NCBI GenBank assembly: GCA_018303845.1
Contig: JAGVXH010000004.1
Span: 325,165-369,386, forward strand
Direction: 5' to 3'
From: Candidatus Pacearchaeota archaeon
Lineage (GTDB): Archaea > Nanobdellota > Nanobdellia > Pacearchaeales > GW2011-AR1
Length of the DNA: 44,222 bases
How positions within the stretch are numbered: position 1 is the stretch's first letter; the number at the start of each line of letters is the position of its first letter. The translations under genes and the position numbers were made by a program. This document shows, piece by piece, positions 1 through 13,900 of this stretch. The notes beneath the pieces are model-generated. The model searched no databases, was not told the origin of the DNA, and was given only the letters and a program-made list of their open reading frames with translations.

Positions 1-852
1 CAAATCAATCATCAACTCTCGCCTTCTATCCTCATCTTGAATATCCCTAATTTTCTTTCTCACTTCTTCGATATCCAAAACATATTTCGGTTTAGCAAAA
101 CCACTCTCACCCCTAATCTCTAATCTCTGATTTCTTCTGCCGAGTCCTTTTGTAAACTCCAAAATCCTCTTCCCTAATCTCATCAAAACAAAAAATCCTA
201 ACATAGCCAAAACCAGAATCAACACACCAACTCCCAAAATACGAATAACTCGAGCCCAATCAAAAGATGAACTCTTCGCAGGGCTCTCTTCTTCAATTGC
301 CATCTTCAAACTCTCCCTGGTAAAATCCAAATATTTACTAGCCTCAAAAATCATTCCACGATCAGCCAAATTCTGTGCAACTTCAATGTTCTTTTTGGCA
401 TCACTAGCATAAACACTTTTAGAATTTTCTAAAGCATCCAACTCAAAACCATAATAACCAATTACTTTCCCAAGCGCACCTTCCATATCCGAAACCAAAA
501 TCTTAGTATTCGCCCCAACACTTTCGCCATCTTCTGCTCGAGCCGTCCAAACAATTTCATATTCACCTACTTCCTTAATCGGATTAATAATAAACCCAAC
601 CTTAACACCGCTGTCCTTCAACAACAAAATACTTCTATTCCAGGAGACATTCAATTCTTCTGAATACCCAACAATATTAACTGCACTTTCAATTCCCGCA
701 TTTTCAATTGTCATAATCAAATAAAATTCCTGATTAGGATAAAGCAAAACATCTTCCGCAACATCAACACTTAATCCTGAGACATTCCCAAAACAAAATA
801 GTAATATCAGCCAAGCCACCCAAACCCCCAAATGAAAATTTCTAATTTTCAT
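1..852 (-). CDS. Secreted single-span membrane protein, 3' end outside window (partial)
   Basis: The frame is open for 284 codons from an ATG at 852-850 to the window edge, so the C-terminus is missing. Residues 1-26 look like a signal peptide (hydrophobic WVAWLILLFCF, then GNVSG). Residues 27-120 read as a beta-rich Ig/CARDB-like ectodomain with Asn-X-Ser sites. Residues 140-185 are probably helical. One membrane span lies at about 203-224 (RILGVGVLILVLAMLGFFVL), followed by a basic, charged cytoplasmic tail. The start codon overlaps the stop of the giant gene upstream as ATGA, so the two are probably translated together, and this protein may act with the giant surface protein. I do not recognise a named family; the topology resembles archaeal CARDB-type surface proteins with a short cytoplasmic tail. 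Confidence 0.75.
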   Translation of the reverse strand, partial: MKIRNFHLGVWVAWLILLFCFGNVSGLSVDVAEDVLLYPNQEFYLIMTIENAGIESAVNIVGYSEELNVSWNRSILLLKDSGVKVGFIINPIKEVGEYEIVWTARAEDGESVGANTKILVSDMEGALGKVIGYYGFELDALENSKSVYASDAKKNIEVAQNLADRGMIFEASKYLDFTRESLKMAIEEESPAKSSSFDWARVIRILGVGVLILVLAMLGFFVLMRLGKRILEFTKGLGRRNQRLEIRGESGFAKPKYVLDIEEVRKKIRDIQDEDRRRELMIDL

Positions 853-1915
853 TTAAGCCTCCCCCTCAAGCTATCAATATAAATCTCCGCCATCTTAAAC
901 CGACCCATCTTCAACTTATCCTTCGCGAGCTTCAACTCCAACTCAAAGTCTGTCACATCCTTCCCGCCTTTCTTAATGGCATCAATCTTAGCTTCAAGCT
1001 CATTTAGCATATCGCCATACTTGGCATACTCTTTCAAATCAGCCTCAGACAACTTATGCGGAGAATGCACCAAAGGTCTAAATGCAATAAAGTAAGGCTT
1101 ACCATCATTGTACTTAGGATTTTGCAACATACCAACACCAACCTCTTGCTTCGTCAGTCGAGCCGCATATTCAGGTCCATACTTAGTCGACACTCTCTCA
1201 ATATCAGCCATTCCCTTAGTATGCATCTGAATCTCTGTCGACACATTACCTTTAATTGTATCCTTAAAGTCAGACAATACCTGCGAGCACAAGATAATAC
1301 CAATACCCCACTTCCTAAACTCCCTCGCAGCCTTTTCAATTGCCTTATATCCAGCTCCACTACCACCATAATCCCCAAGTAGCCTATGAACCTCATCAAA
1401 TACCAACAACACTTTCAAATGACTAGACTCTTCCCAATTCTGCTTAAAGATAGTCCCAATTACATTAGCAACAGCCTGGTCAAATTCTTCGACAGTCAAC
1501 TTCGCCATAGAGAAAGTCGTAATCTCGCCAGGGTTCAAAAATTTCTGGATATCAATCACTGCCTTAGGGTCTCTAAACTCATAAATCATACCAGGAAAAG
1601 ACCGAGCGTCATCAGGCTTCATCCCAAACTTCTTATAATTAGCCAAGAACTTATCATCTTTACAAGGTCTCACAAAACCAGTCCATTGTGCCGTAGGGTC
1701 AAACACAACAACAGATAACTTATTCTTTAAAGCCTCTTCAACAAATACCTGTGCCGAAACAGACTTGCCAGAACCAGTAGAACCCGCAACAATCATGTGC
1801 GTACTTAAATCGTCAAAACTAAACATAGCCGGGATATCAGTCTCAGCAACTTTTCCCAACCAAACCTTACCAGTAGGCAAATTCTTCACATTAGCCTTCA
1901 AATACCTCTGCTTTC
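849..1915 (-). other. HerA/DUF87-type ATPase domain of the giant protein
   Basis: This part codes for about residues 8094-8448. The Walker A motif GSTGSGKS is at 1761-1784 (residues 8138-8145). The Walker B motif LLVFDEVHRLL follows, with Asp8267 and Glu8268 at 1392-1397. Further conserved-looking stretches are VVFDPTAQWTGF, REFRKWGIGIILCSQ and GVGMLQNPKY. The tail (ELEAKIDAIKKG onward) is helical and probably coiled. HerA/FtsK-superfamily ATPases are hexameric motors that usually move DNA, but this membrane-linked subfamily at the end of large archaeal surface proteins has, to my knowledge, no proven substrate. The domain must sit in the cytoplasm, which puts the protein's only crossing point just before it. 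Confidence 0.85.
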
Positions 1916-4900
1916 CAGCCTGCCATTTCAAGATACCAAGAATCCAATAAATAACCTTAAGCCTAGCAGCCGTAACAATCGGTTGTCTAACAACAAACGA
2001 ATCAACCGAAGTCGCAGTTCTATTCTCGTAAGTCGCAACAACCTCAATCAAATACTGACCCAAAGGCAAACCGTCCTGAGTTCCATTAACAAATTCATTT
2101 TCAAAATCAAACACACGAATAAACGACAAACTATTCTCTAAAGCCAACTCCTCTTCATTCCACAAAATAACCTCTTCCTGAATTGTCTTAACCTTATATG
2201 TCAAATGAACATCAAACTGTTTTCTAAATCCAACATTATATAACGATACGTGAAACTTCAACTTATCTTTCGGAGCAATAGCCTTAGTAATCGCCTCAAC
2301 CTTAACATCCATCAAGGCATTCTCGTCGGCAACAAGAAGCGTAATTGGAATTTTCTTCTCAACCCCATCCATCGTAACAAAAATATTACCATTATAAATT
2401 CCCATTTGCGTAGTCTGAAGTGTAAATAATTTCAATTGAATAGAAGCAGTAGATTGACCAGGTACAACAATTTCACTAGACTCCAACTGAACAAATTCCC
2501 AAACAGGACCCTCTACCCTAAACTTCGCAGTAGAAACCGCATTCTTATTATTGCTAACCCAGACCGAATACATCTTACTTTCCCCAGGTGCTAAAACAGC
2601 TTCGATTAAATCTGTCTTTACTTCAAATCCAGGAGGAGCAGTCCCCCCGCCACCTCCACCACCTCCTCCGCCCCCGCCACCTCCACCACCGCTTGATGGC
2701 GTAGTCGGAGTAGTCTCGCCCCCAGTCTCATTAGTAGGCGCAACATCTTTCTCTTTCTGAACAATAGCATAAGCCCCACTATAACCAGAAGCATTAACAT
2801 AGACCTCATCTCCCGTCAAAGAAACAAACTTATCCGAAATCTCATACCAAGTTGAATTACAATATCTGGCGGCGAAAACCCAGTTCGGACATTTGTAAAC
2901 TGAAATCAAATTCTTGTCAGTATAAGCATAGTCAGAAAAATCTAAAGTCAACTCACTTCTATTGCCAAGCAAAATACTTTGAACTGCTAGTCCAGTCAAA
3001 ACAAAATCAACATCTCGCGTAATTCCACTAGGTGGCATATTCAAAACAGGCACGACATCAAATCGAATTGGGTTAAACATGCTTCTATCAACGACAGCAT
3101 CTTTTAGCAAAATACTGTGATTGAAAACATCAAACTTCGCGTCATAAGTCCTATTCCGAAGCTCAAAGTAGTAAACCCCATTACTAGAAACATCAACACT
3201 CTTAATCAAATTCTCAAGTTCCACACTAGAACCACCACGATACATATTAATTTCAGCAGGATGCGTCACCGAATCAGCATCCATAAAAGTCCCCTGCCAA
3301 ATAATCATATTCGAATAAACATCAAACCAAGCCGAGTCATTCATATAATTACCAACGCTGTCATTCGCATGCACAACTAAATCATAATCTCCAATATCAG
3401 TCAACCCCAAAATATCGCCAACAAAAGTCCCATTAACATTAGTCAAAATAACAGAAGCTACCGTACCATTAGGGCCCAAGACATCAACCCAAACCAAATC
3501 AACTGCAACATTATCACTCACATTCAAATTTAGGCGAGCGTCCCCTCCAACTAAAACAGCATCAATATCATAAGACTCTAAAACGGGAGGACTAATATCC
3601 AAGTAAACAATTGCTCCAGGTTCCGTATCACTAGAAGTTGTATCCACCGTAGAATAAAACGCTTCAATCTTCAAATTATGCGCAACAGCGTCAGCCACAT
3701 CAGGCAAAATACAACTAAGTCCCCATCGTCCCTCGCCAAGCAAACCATATCCAGTCACGTTACAAGCCTCGTCTCCAACCCAAGCATTAAAACTCAAATT
3801 CTCATTTAATACAAGTCCGCCATAAGTCACATTTACCTGAATATCAATACTGTCATTATACAAAGCATCCACAACACCACCAGTCAAAGGACTTAAAATA
3901 TTCACTCTAAACTCCGTAACACTTAAGCTCGAAGTTACATTCCCTTCAACGGGACTAGCACTTGAATTTCCAATTCTAGCCGTCACATTATAAACTCCGC
4001 CAACATTTGGAGCAGTATAATTAACTCTCAAAGAATATGTCTCCCCAACACCAACCACAAAATTCCCAATAGTTCCAACATAATTAATGACACTACCACT
4101 TTCATTTTCAACCCTACTACCAAGAAGCAAAGCAACGTTACCCAAATTCACAACATCAACAAAGCCCAAATTCCCAGTGCTCTCTGTTCCAACCCTAGCC
4201 TGTGGAAGAACGTTTGGGCTATAAGACCAACTCATATCCGTAGGAACATTAACCAAAACATCAACGTCATCTTCCCCGCTGCTCAAACTAGAATTCGCTC
4301 GAACAACAAAGTCATAACTTCCAGGACTAGTCCCAGTCGGCACATAAACATTAACATCAATAATAGTCTGAAACCCAGCATCAAGTCTACTAACTCTTAT
4401 AGGAACAAACGAAACACTAACATTAGAACAACTCGTCCCGACACAAGTTAAATCAACATTTCTAACAGCATCATTACCAATTGACATCAGAGTCAAATTA
4501 AACCTACTAGAATTCCCATGAGAAATAGTTTTCAAAACAGAACTTTCAACCAAATCAAAAACCGGATTCGATTCAACATCAACCTGAATCAAGCTCTCTA
4601 AATATCCAATAGAATAATCAGGATTAGTCCAATTCACATAAGGTCGAACAAAATAAGTTCCAGGTGTAGTCCCAGCAGCAACGACAATACTCGCAGAATT
4701 AATAGTTCTACTTCCTTCAACCAAATCACCATAGTCCAAACTTCCAGGCAAAACACTCCATCCAGCAGGCAAAATAAATCCAACTGTTGTGGAATAAGCC
4801 CCACCATCTCCAGTATTATCAACCGTGAAATTAACATCAAAAGAATCCCCACTGTAATAACTAATCGAATCAAAAGACTTACTAAGAACACTCGGAGTCA

Positions 4901-7900
4901 AATTCAAAGTCGTCGTCCCAATCGAGCTCAGTCTTAAAGTGGCATTAGAAAGCAAGCCCTTATTATCAACAGCCCACATAACAATATCATAATCCCCAAT
5001 CAAAGTCCCGAAATAATTCACACTATAAATGTCCCCATTCTTATTCAAATTAAATCCAGTTGTAGTGCCATTGGGCATCGAAATATTTACCCAAGCATTA
5101 GCAACAAACGCATTATCAGTAATCGTTGCATTAATTACAGCAGCCTCACGATTCACATCAGTAATATTTGGAACAACCCTAGGATTACTAATAATCGGAC
5201 CAATGTCTTTAACGTCCATTATGATACGTGTAGTATAACTAGTAGGAACCGTAGACAAATTTTCAACCGTAACATCCAAATCATAAAGTCCTTCGGTCTG
5301 GTCAGGAGAAATGGTATAACCAATCAAAAGTTGCCCAACAGTTTGCTTAGCAACCGCAAAGCTCGAAGGAATAAATGTCAAGGCCGTTCCCATTCCAGCT
5401 CCACTAACTCCAAAAGTTAAATTAACATTTCCAGTATTATTTATATTAATAATCAAATTCCCAGTAGTGCCGGGAGGGACAATCTGAGTTATGGAAGCAG
5501 GGAACCGATTCCAGGCCATATCAATAGGAACGCTAGTATTAATTCCAATATTATCACTACCGCCATTGCTAGAAGTCGCGTTAATTACGGCAGAATAAAT
5601 ACCAGGATCAGTTCCTATGGGGACGGAAACAATCGTATTAATAGGAAGTATACCACCAGCACTGAGAATAGTCTGAATCCCAGAAGCAGGATTAAACGAA
5701 AGCCAGGACTCTAGTAAATTCCCACTTTGATAAAAGTAAGCAATCCCAGTCAAGAACGTATTCCCTATAGACTCAACCTGAAAATTCCCGACAACATTAG
5801 ATTGCCCATGACTAACAACACCACTCATGTTCGCCCCAGCAACATTCAAAATCGGATTAGATTCAACAACAACATCCGTCCTATTTTGCCTAGAGTTATT
5901 ACTATAATCCGAATTCATCCAAGTCGCATTAACCAAAACATCCTTAGAGCCAGGCGAAGCACCGTTGGGCAAATCAATAACAAACTCATTCTCACAAAAG
6001 CTACCTGGAGCAATATCCGAACAATTAAAAACAGGAGTCCCAGAAGTCCAAGCACCAACATATTCCGGAACGATTTTCAATTGCACATTTCTCATAGTAG
6101 CATTCCCACTATTATTTAAAGTTAAAGTCACATTGAAAGAATAAGCCTGACCATAAACCAACCCAGAAACAATCACATTTTGAGGATTAGAATTAACATT
6201 ACCAAAAGTCCAACCTCGAACAACAAAACTTCCACCATAAAGATTAACAGTATTTCCGCTAGTATCATTAACATAAATCATAACATCATGCCATCCGGAA
6301 TAACGCCCGCTATAATTAACTTCATACAAATTCCCACCACTCCAATTTAGATAAACAAAATCGGTATACCCAGACGAATTAACAACCGCCCAAACCTTAT
6401 CTATTTCGACATTATCAACAGCGTCAATTCCAATCGTCACATTTTCAAAATTAGCTTCAATCGACAGACTAGATAAATTAGGATTAACTAGGATAGGGGA
6501 GATAGTATCTGCAACCAAAATTTCGAGTCTAACAGTTCGCACAGGAGGGTAAAAATAACTATTACTCAAATTGACATCCACAACGTAATTCCCAATATCT
6601 TGGTTCACCAAAACATCATAATAGACAATCAATTCATAACTCATCCCAGGATCTAAACTTAAACTTGCATTAGAATAACTAATCATCAAACTACCATTTC
6701 CGCTTTGTGCCACATCTAAAACAATAGGAATCTCCCCATCATTCGTAACATTAATTCGACCAAACTCACCGGACTCATTTACATTAACCGTCCCACTAAT
6801 CAGGATGGGATCAATACTCCACTCCTTATTCGTAATCTTAATCTGCGTACTATTAGAAACACTATCCATAGTCCCGTCAGCATTTGTCCAGTTAGAGTTC
6901 AAAGAAACAAAATAAGTTCCCGCAGGCGTAGCCGGCAAAGCAGTCAATCTAAAAATCTTAGAACAACTTCCGCTAACATTAATCTCATCAACCTTCCCAC
7001 AATTCTGATTCAAGACATCACTAACAAAATTAGCGTTAGGCATAATAATAGAACTTACCAAATTATAAGCACCACCTTCTCCTAAATTATCAAAACTAAC
7101 ATTCAAGTCATAACTAGAATTATCAAAATAACTAACATCTGAGAGCTCAATAAAATCAGGCTCACCTCTAACATCCCCGTCAGTCTTTCCAATAATCCGA
7201 TAATCAAGCGTCCACGAAAATAAATTATTATTAGAAGTATCTTTAGCAAACGCGTATACCGACCGGTCACCAACTAAAACATGAGTGTGATTATACTGAT
7301 AAATATCCTGACCAACTGGAGTCATAACTTCACATCCACCAAATCCACCAGCAAATTCCATAACATCCCCAGCATCATCACAAACCCAAACATTCGAAAG
7401 CCCAATATTATCCGTCACATTAACAGTGAAGGTAACAACTTCATTATTCACATCAGCAATTCCAACAGTCGACGGCGTGTCAACTCTAAAATCATGAACA
7501 ACAGGGCGAACATCATCTAAAACGCTAAAGCTCATTGTAGTGTTCTGCTGAATAGGGCTAGAACCAGTTTCGGCATCAACTACAAAGTTGCCCGAATGAA
7601 TCGTAGGAAATTTATTCAAAGGAACATCATAATTAATAACTAAAACTCTAGCACTCTGTTTCGGAGCAACAACAAAATCTTCAAAGCTTAACATATCAAA
7701 AATTCCAGCATGTGCACTCATATTAAAAACAAGAGGGACATTCCCAGTATTATTCAAAGTAATATTAGAATGCCATCCAGTTCGGTTAACATAAACAGTC
7801 CTCTGCACAACATTACTAATATCCCTCGACCAAGTCTTATTCGTAGGGACAATAACTTCAATAGTCAGATTATCCCAGCAATAATCAAAATAACAAGAAG

Positions 7901-10900
7901 TCCCACTAGCATTAACAAATATTACACCATAATAAACACCAGGGTCATATCCAATAGGAACATCAACTCTGACCTCAACATTTTGAACTCCACCAGGAAT
8001 CATCGAAAAATCATCCACATCATAACTCACACCAAAGTCCGAACAAACAACGCCACCAGAACAATTCGCAACAATATTATCCAAATTATCATTACCCAAA
8101 GACTCAACTGTATAGGAAACTAAATTAAAATTATTATGCAAAACAGTTGTACTAATTTGACTCTCAAGCAAATGCAAAATCGCATTACTAGTAACAGTCA
8201 CCGTCGTATTGTCCGCCCTAAATGAATAACTTAGATCAGGATTTGTCCAACTGCAATTAATCAAAACATCATACGCGCCAGGTGCTTCCTTTTCAGGCGT
8301 AGTCACATTGAAAACTCTTACGCAACTTCCACCGCTTCCAATATCTCCGCAAGAGTAAGGAAACACTTCGCTAACAACCCAACCGCTAGGTAGCCCAATT
8401 TCCATTCCAGAAGAATAAGCCGTAGCTCGTCCAATATTTGAACAAGTCACATTCATCCTAAAACTAGAATTAGTCGTCTGCGAAATGTCCTCAACAAAAA
8501 CAACCCCAGGAAGCATCAGCGTAGAAACTTCAGTCAAGGCAATCGCCTCAAAATCCATAAGAGAACTCGTGCCTAAATTTCCAGAAGTATCATTAACATT
8601 AAAAGTCACATTATAAAATCCACCCAAGTCAGGACTATAACTCACATTGTAAATCCGCCCATAAAGCAAAGGGTATCCTTCATCAATCAAATACCTTTCA
8701 ACGACAATCTCATTTAAGCCCAAATTAAACACAGACAAATCTGGCTTAACAATTTCAACCCAAGCCACACTAACATTAACTTCATCACTAACATTCATGC
8801 TCATCGCCAAATTCTGATGCGTCTCCAAAACAGTCGGAACAATGTCAACTTCTCTCAAAATAGGCGCCCTTGTATCAAGCACCCGAATCAACGCATTACT
8901 TTCAGCGACACTTTCATTGTAAAACAAAACCGAATCATCCGAAATTAGACATCTCATCAAATAACTATTCAATTCAAAAGGATTCCAAATTAAACTCGTT
9001 TCGCCATTAACATTCGTACTATTCGTTCCAATTAAACTATCATTATAATAAAATCCAATATTATAATCTTCAATTCCACTCGTCAAATTCGAATCATTGA
9101 CAATACATCTAAGTATTCTAGAATCTCCATAAATATAATCTCCCGCGACAGGTTCAACCAAACTAACATCCGAGTAACCATAAATAACGCTATCCACAAC
9201 ATCAGAATCCGAATCAAACCAAGTCCGACTAACATTAACAAACAAGGCATCGCCTCCCAATTTATAATTCAAAGGAATTTGCCAAGGAATAGAACTAGCC
9301 CAAGAAGATGTCGCACTAATTACATCTCCAACATTATTTGTCCAATTAACTAATGGTGCAGCTCCGAATTGATTGTTATTCTCATCTCTAACAATCCAAT
9401 TCAAGTTCAAAACATCTCCCTTGTGATAAACTCCGTCCACAGGCGAGCTCAAAACCAAATTCAATTTACCACGAACGATAATCGGAACATAAACAACATC
9501 GGCTGGGTTATACGCAACTTTCGTAGCGCCAACCTCAATAGAATAGTTCCCAGGGTTAAGTGTCTGAACCGGATTCCAAATAATTGTACAATAACCATTA
9601 GCATCAGACTGACAAGTTAAATCTCCTTCGGGTGTAAGCACATGAGCAGTCGCGTCCGCAATCGGGCCAATCGCAGACTCACTCAAACGAATAGTAAAAT
9701 TAACAGCAGCAATGCCCTCACTATCCCGGCGATAAATCTCATATTCATCAACATACAACTCCATCACATTCAACTTCGCCTCAATCTCAATCAAAGAACT
9801 TCTCTCTAAAATCACAGCGTCATAATAAAGCGTCCCATTATTTTTAATCCTACAATCAATATCAAAGAATCCAGGCTCTTCGTACAAACTGTCCCACATC
9901 CAATTCGCGATACCATTTGCATTAGTCGCAACACTCGCCTCTAAGGTATCTTCTTTGTAAAACTCAACAATATAATTTTCAATAGGCAAAGTAGTATTAT
10001 AATCACGAACAGTACAATTAATATTTAACTTCTCTCCCTTTAAATGTGTCTCACTAGGAACAGAAATATTATCAACGCGACTCCAGCCATAAGTGTAAAG
10101 ATTAACTAAATCCAAATCATTATCATAATAAGAACCACTAGCTTCAGCTTTAATATTTCCAAACCCAAGCGTCCGATTAAAAGGCACATCATAAATTCCA
10201 GATTGCGTCGCAACAATTGTCGCATTAGTTTCATTTGTCCAATTCACAGCATAGATATTAGTCGGAGGAACAGAACAATAATCAGAAACAACCGAAGCAA
10301 CAGCAACGTCATCAGTTCTATGCACAGCCGCATTGTTCAATGGACTACTAATCGTCAAATTAAGTCTATCCCAAATCGTAACATTGCTTTCATCATTATC
10401 AATAATCGTATCATAATAAAATCCACTCGACGATTCAATCGAAACATTAACGTCATGCACACCAACATCATAAGAACAAACTGGATTAAACACAAAACTA
10501 CAAATTCCAGCACCATCAGAAAGACTCCATCCAACTTTAACATCATCAACCCACCAAGAGCAATTATACCCAATCAAATTAGTTGTATTAACATCTCGAA
10601 CATTAGCCTGATACTCTCTAGTGTTCCCTCGATAAACAATACCAGGCAAACTTACAATTTCAACAACACTTCCTCCAAAAATCCTAATCCCAATCAAATC
10701 GGTCCCATTATCATAATACAATTTCCCAGCAGATAAATTAACATTAAAGTCTCCAATCCCATGACTAATCGGAATATTCCAAGTCACATTCTGCAAGTCA
10801 CCTAAATTATTCGAAGTCTGAATAACTTCCCAATCATAATAATCTCCATTCAAAACTAATCCATTTTCATCTCTCATATCCGATTCAAAATCCGCTTCGT

Positions 10901-13900
10901 CTCCTCGATAAAACTTAGTATAATTAGCAGGCAATGTAATATTAGGGAACAAAACACCACGAATAATCAACGAATCAAAAGCAGACCCATTCCAATAATA
11001 AATCTTACTCACATTAACATAAGCCGAATAATTTCCAGGCAACTTATCCCCAGCAGAATTAAATGTCCAATTCAAATAACCAAGCCCATCTCCTGTCCCA
11101 AAACTATTCACATCATCAACATCAAACCTAAAATTAACACTACCAACCGCCAGCCCATTCTCATCGACTACAGAACCAATTAAAACAGATTCATGAGGGT
11201 TATAAGAATCACTTCGATAAATATTATACTCGCTCAAAGAAAGTTCTGGAACAAGAGAACCATAAACATCACTACTAGAATTTACAATAGACAAAATATA
11301 ATCATGATAATAAACAACATCTCGGGCATTGGCATAAACAGTATAAGGTCCAACACCAAGAGAGTCTGAAGGGTTCCATGTGCCAAAATAATTTCCATTC
11401 ACACCACTTAAATCCTCATTAACAAAACCAACACCATTAACATAAAACGAAACATTAGCATTATTAATATCGCCACCTAAATCATCGACGACCGAAGCAT
11501 TAACATCCAAAGTCAAACCATGTCCCATATCAAATCGTCTATCAACATTAGCCTCCGAGTTCACATCATCAATTAATAATCTACCATAGACATCAACGTT
11601 TGCATTCCCACCAGAATAATTAATAGAGTAAATAGAATGTGCTGTAATATTAACATGATAAGTCCCAACACTGGCAGAGTCAATAGGATTCCAATCAAAC
11701 ACAGCAACACCACTGTTATTAGTCGTAGCAACTCCTACAATAGAATTATTAACAAGGAAGTAAACAGTCGCATTAGGCTTAACCCCACCTTCGTCACTTA
11801 TCGTAGCAACAAACCGAGCAGTTTCATTATATTCCCAATTCCCTCCTCTGTCAACCGCAGCACTCGAAGTCAAGCCAGTAACATTCAAAATTCCAGCAAC
11901 ATCAAAATAAATTCTAGGCAATTCAGTAGATTTATAAAAAGTTTGCGAAACACTAGAAATCAAACCCCAATGTCCCTCAGGGTCGCTACCAATAATGTCA
12001 TACTCACCTTCCCAAAGCCCCGAACCAGCATTGTAAGAAGTCGTCGGAAACGAATGACTAGCGTCATGCTTCGTAATATCATTAACAGTCGTAGCAATTC
12101 CAATTACATTTCCAATTTCATCCGTAACATTATACTTAATCGAAATAATATCGCTAGTAGTAAAGTCACTATTATTCGAAGGCTCAACCGAAATCATTTG
12201 AAGACATCCCATCACATCAATTGTTTGCATTCCCCATGAACCCGAAAAATTCCCACTACCATGGAAAGGTTCCAACTCCAAAGCCTCAGCGTCCCAGTCA
12301 TAACTTCCAACATCAAGCGTGTCCATAGGATTAACGACACAATCATAATATCCATCTCCATTATCAACCGCAACACAATCTCCAGCCGAGCTATGGAATA
12401 AAACAGTCGCACCCGAAGCTGGATTAGGCAAAATCAAATCATCTTCTAAATAAATCCTCAAAGTCAAATTATCAGGCGATGAACAAGTAGACCTATAAAC
12501 ATCTTCACCATTCGCCGGACTCGATGGCTGAATAAAAGATCTGTCCCAAACAACAAACTGTTTAGTAATATTAACAGCCCCATGCCAAAACCCACCAGAA
12601 GCATAATCAAGCCCACTCGTAACAAGAACAGTCGCATTAATCAAATCTCCAGCTACATTATCCAAAGGACTCCAATCTCCAATTTTCAAACTCGCATTCT
12701 CATTAGTATATCCACCACTCGGTTCACTATAATTATTCTTATTCACAACGTTACCCAAATTATCAATAACAACTAAACTCCCATCACTATAATCAACTGC
12801 AGGCTGTCTTCCAGTCGAACCGCAAGGGATTGTAGTAGGAGCAAAATTATCAACACAGGTTCCCGCAGGTTCCCAGCCAATATCAGCAATCGCAAGCAAA
12901 TAACCATAGACAGAATAACTCTTAGTCTTGGAGAACACGCCCTCATAATTACCAATCCCACTAAATGTAACCCCAGGAGAAATACTAGTCCCCGCACCAT
13001 TCGTTGTAGCATCGTGGTCCCCAATTTCCAAGATAGAATAATCAACTCCTTCCGTCAAAACATTTCCATTAGAATCATTTACGATATAAGTTACTCCAAC
13101 AAGAGGCCCACCTTCAGGCCCACCCACATAATTATCAATATAATTTCCAACAGGAGTCCAATTGGCAATAGAAGCCGATGATGAGATAATTCCCTTAATA
13201 GAAAAATCTTCAGAAACAAAATGATAGCCCTCATAATCGATTTTACTCAAATTAATAATCAAAAAGTCGTCATTCGCAGTCAACGGGTTATCATCGGGAA
13301 TATTGTAAGAACCATTAAAACTATTCCCAATCAAAACTCCTCGCCAATAAACATCAATACTACTTCCCGGAACAGGCGTTTGAGTTTCATCTCGAACATT
13401 CATAACACTCCAATTAAGAAGAGAGGGAGAAGTCCCGCCACTAACTCGAGTCAAGGGACCAGGTACAATAGGCGTCAAAACAATATCGGCAAATAAGCCA
13501 GCAATTAAAGTAACATTAATAAAACTGTTAGAAACACTAGCGTTATAATACAAACTCGCATTATCTCGAATCCTACATCTAACCTCATGAGTTCCAGAAT
13601 CAAACATAGTATTATTCCAAGTATAATTAAATATTCCAAGTCCGTTAGTAGTCCCGTTAACAATGCTTAACCCATCAGCCAAAAATTCGACAGGATAGTT
13701 AAAAATTCCTCCACCAAAACTATCTGTAACATTACAGCTAATATCAAGAGTCCCACGGAAATATTCAGTCTTGTTAATGGGAAACGTCATGTTAACTTTT
13801 GAATAACCCCAAATTTCAAAACCAGTAGTTATTGCAGCCGAATCATAATAACTTAAATTAGTAGAGGCATTCAAAATATGCGGACCCAAGCTATAATTAG

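Noticed and set aside
2551-2760. Plus-strand frame with a run of 16 prolines
   Set aside because: It is the exact complement of the Gly linker codons in the giant gene, with no promoter or ribosome site of its own.
10203-12239. Long plus-strand frames (up to 200 codons) antisense to the giant gene
   Set aside because: Their products are Asn/Ile/Arg-rich with no domain sense and arise from the A/C-rich complement of the repeat-coding strand.
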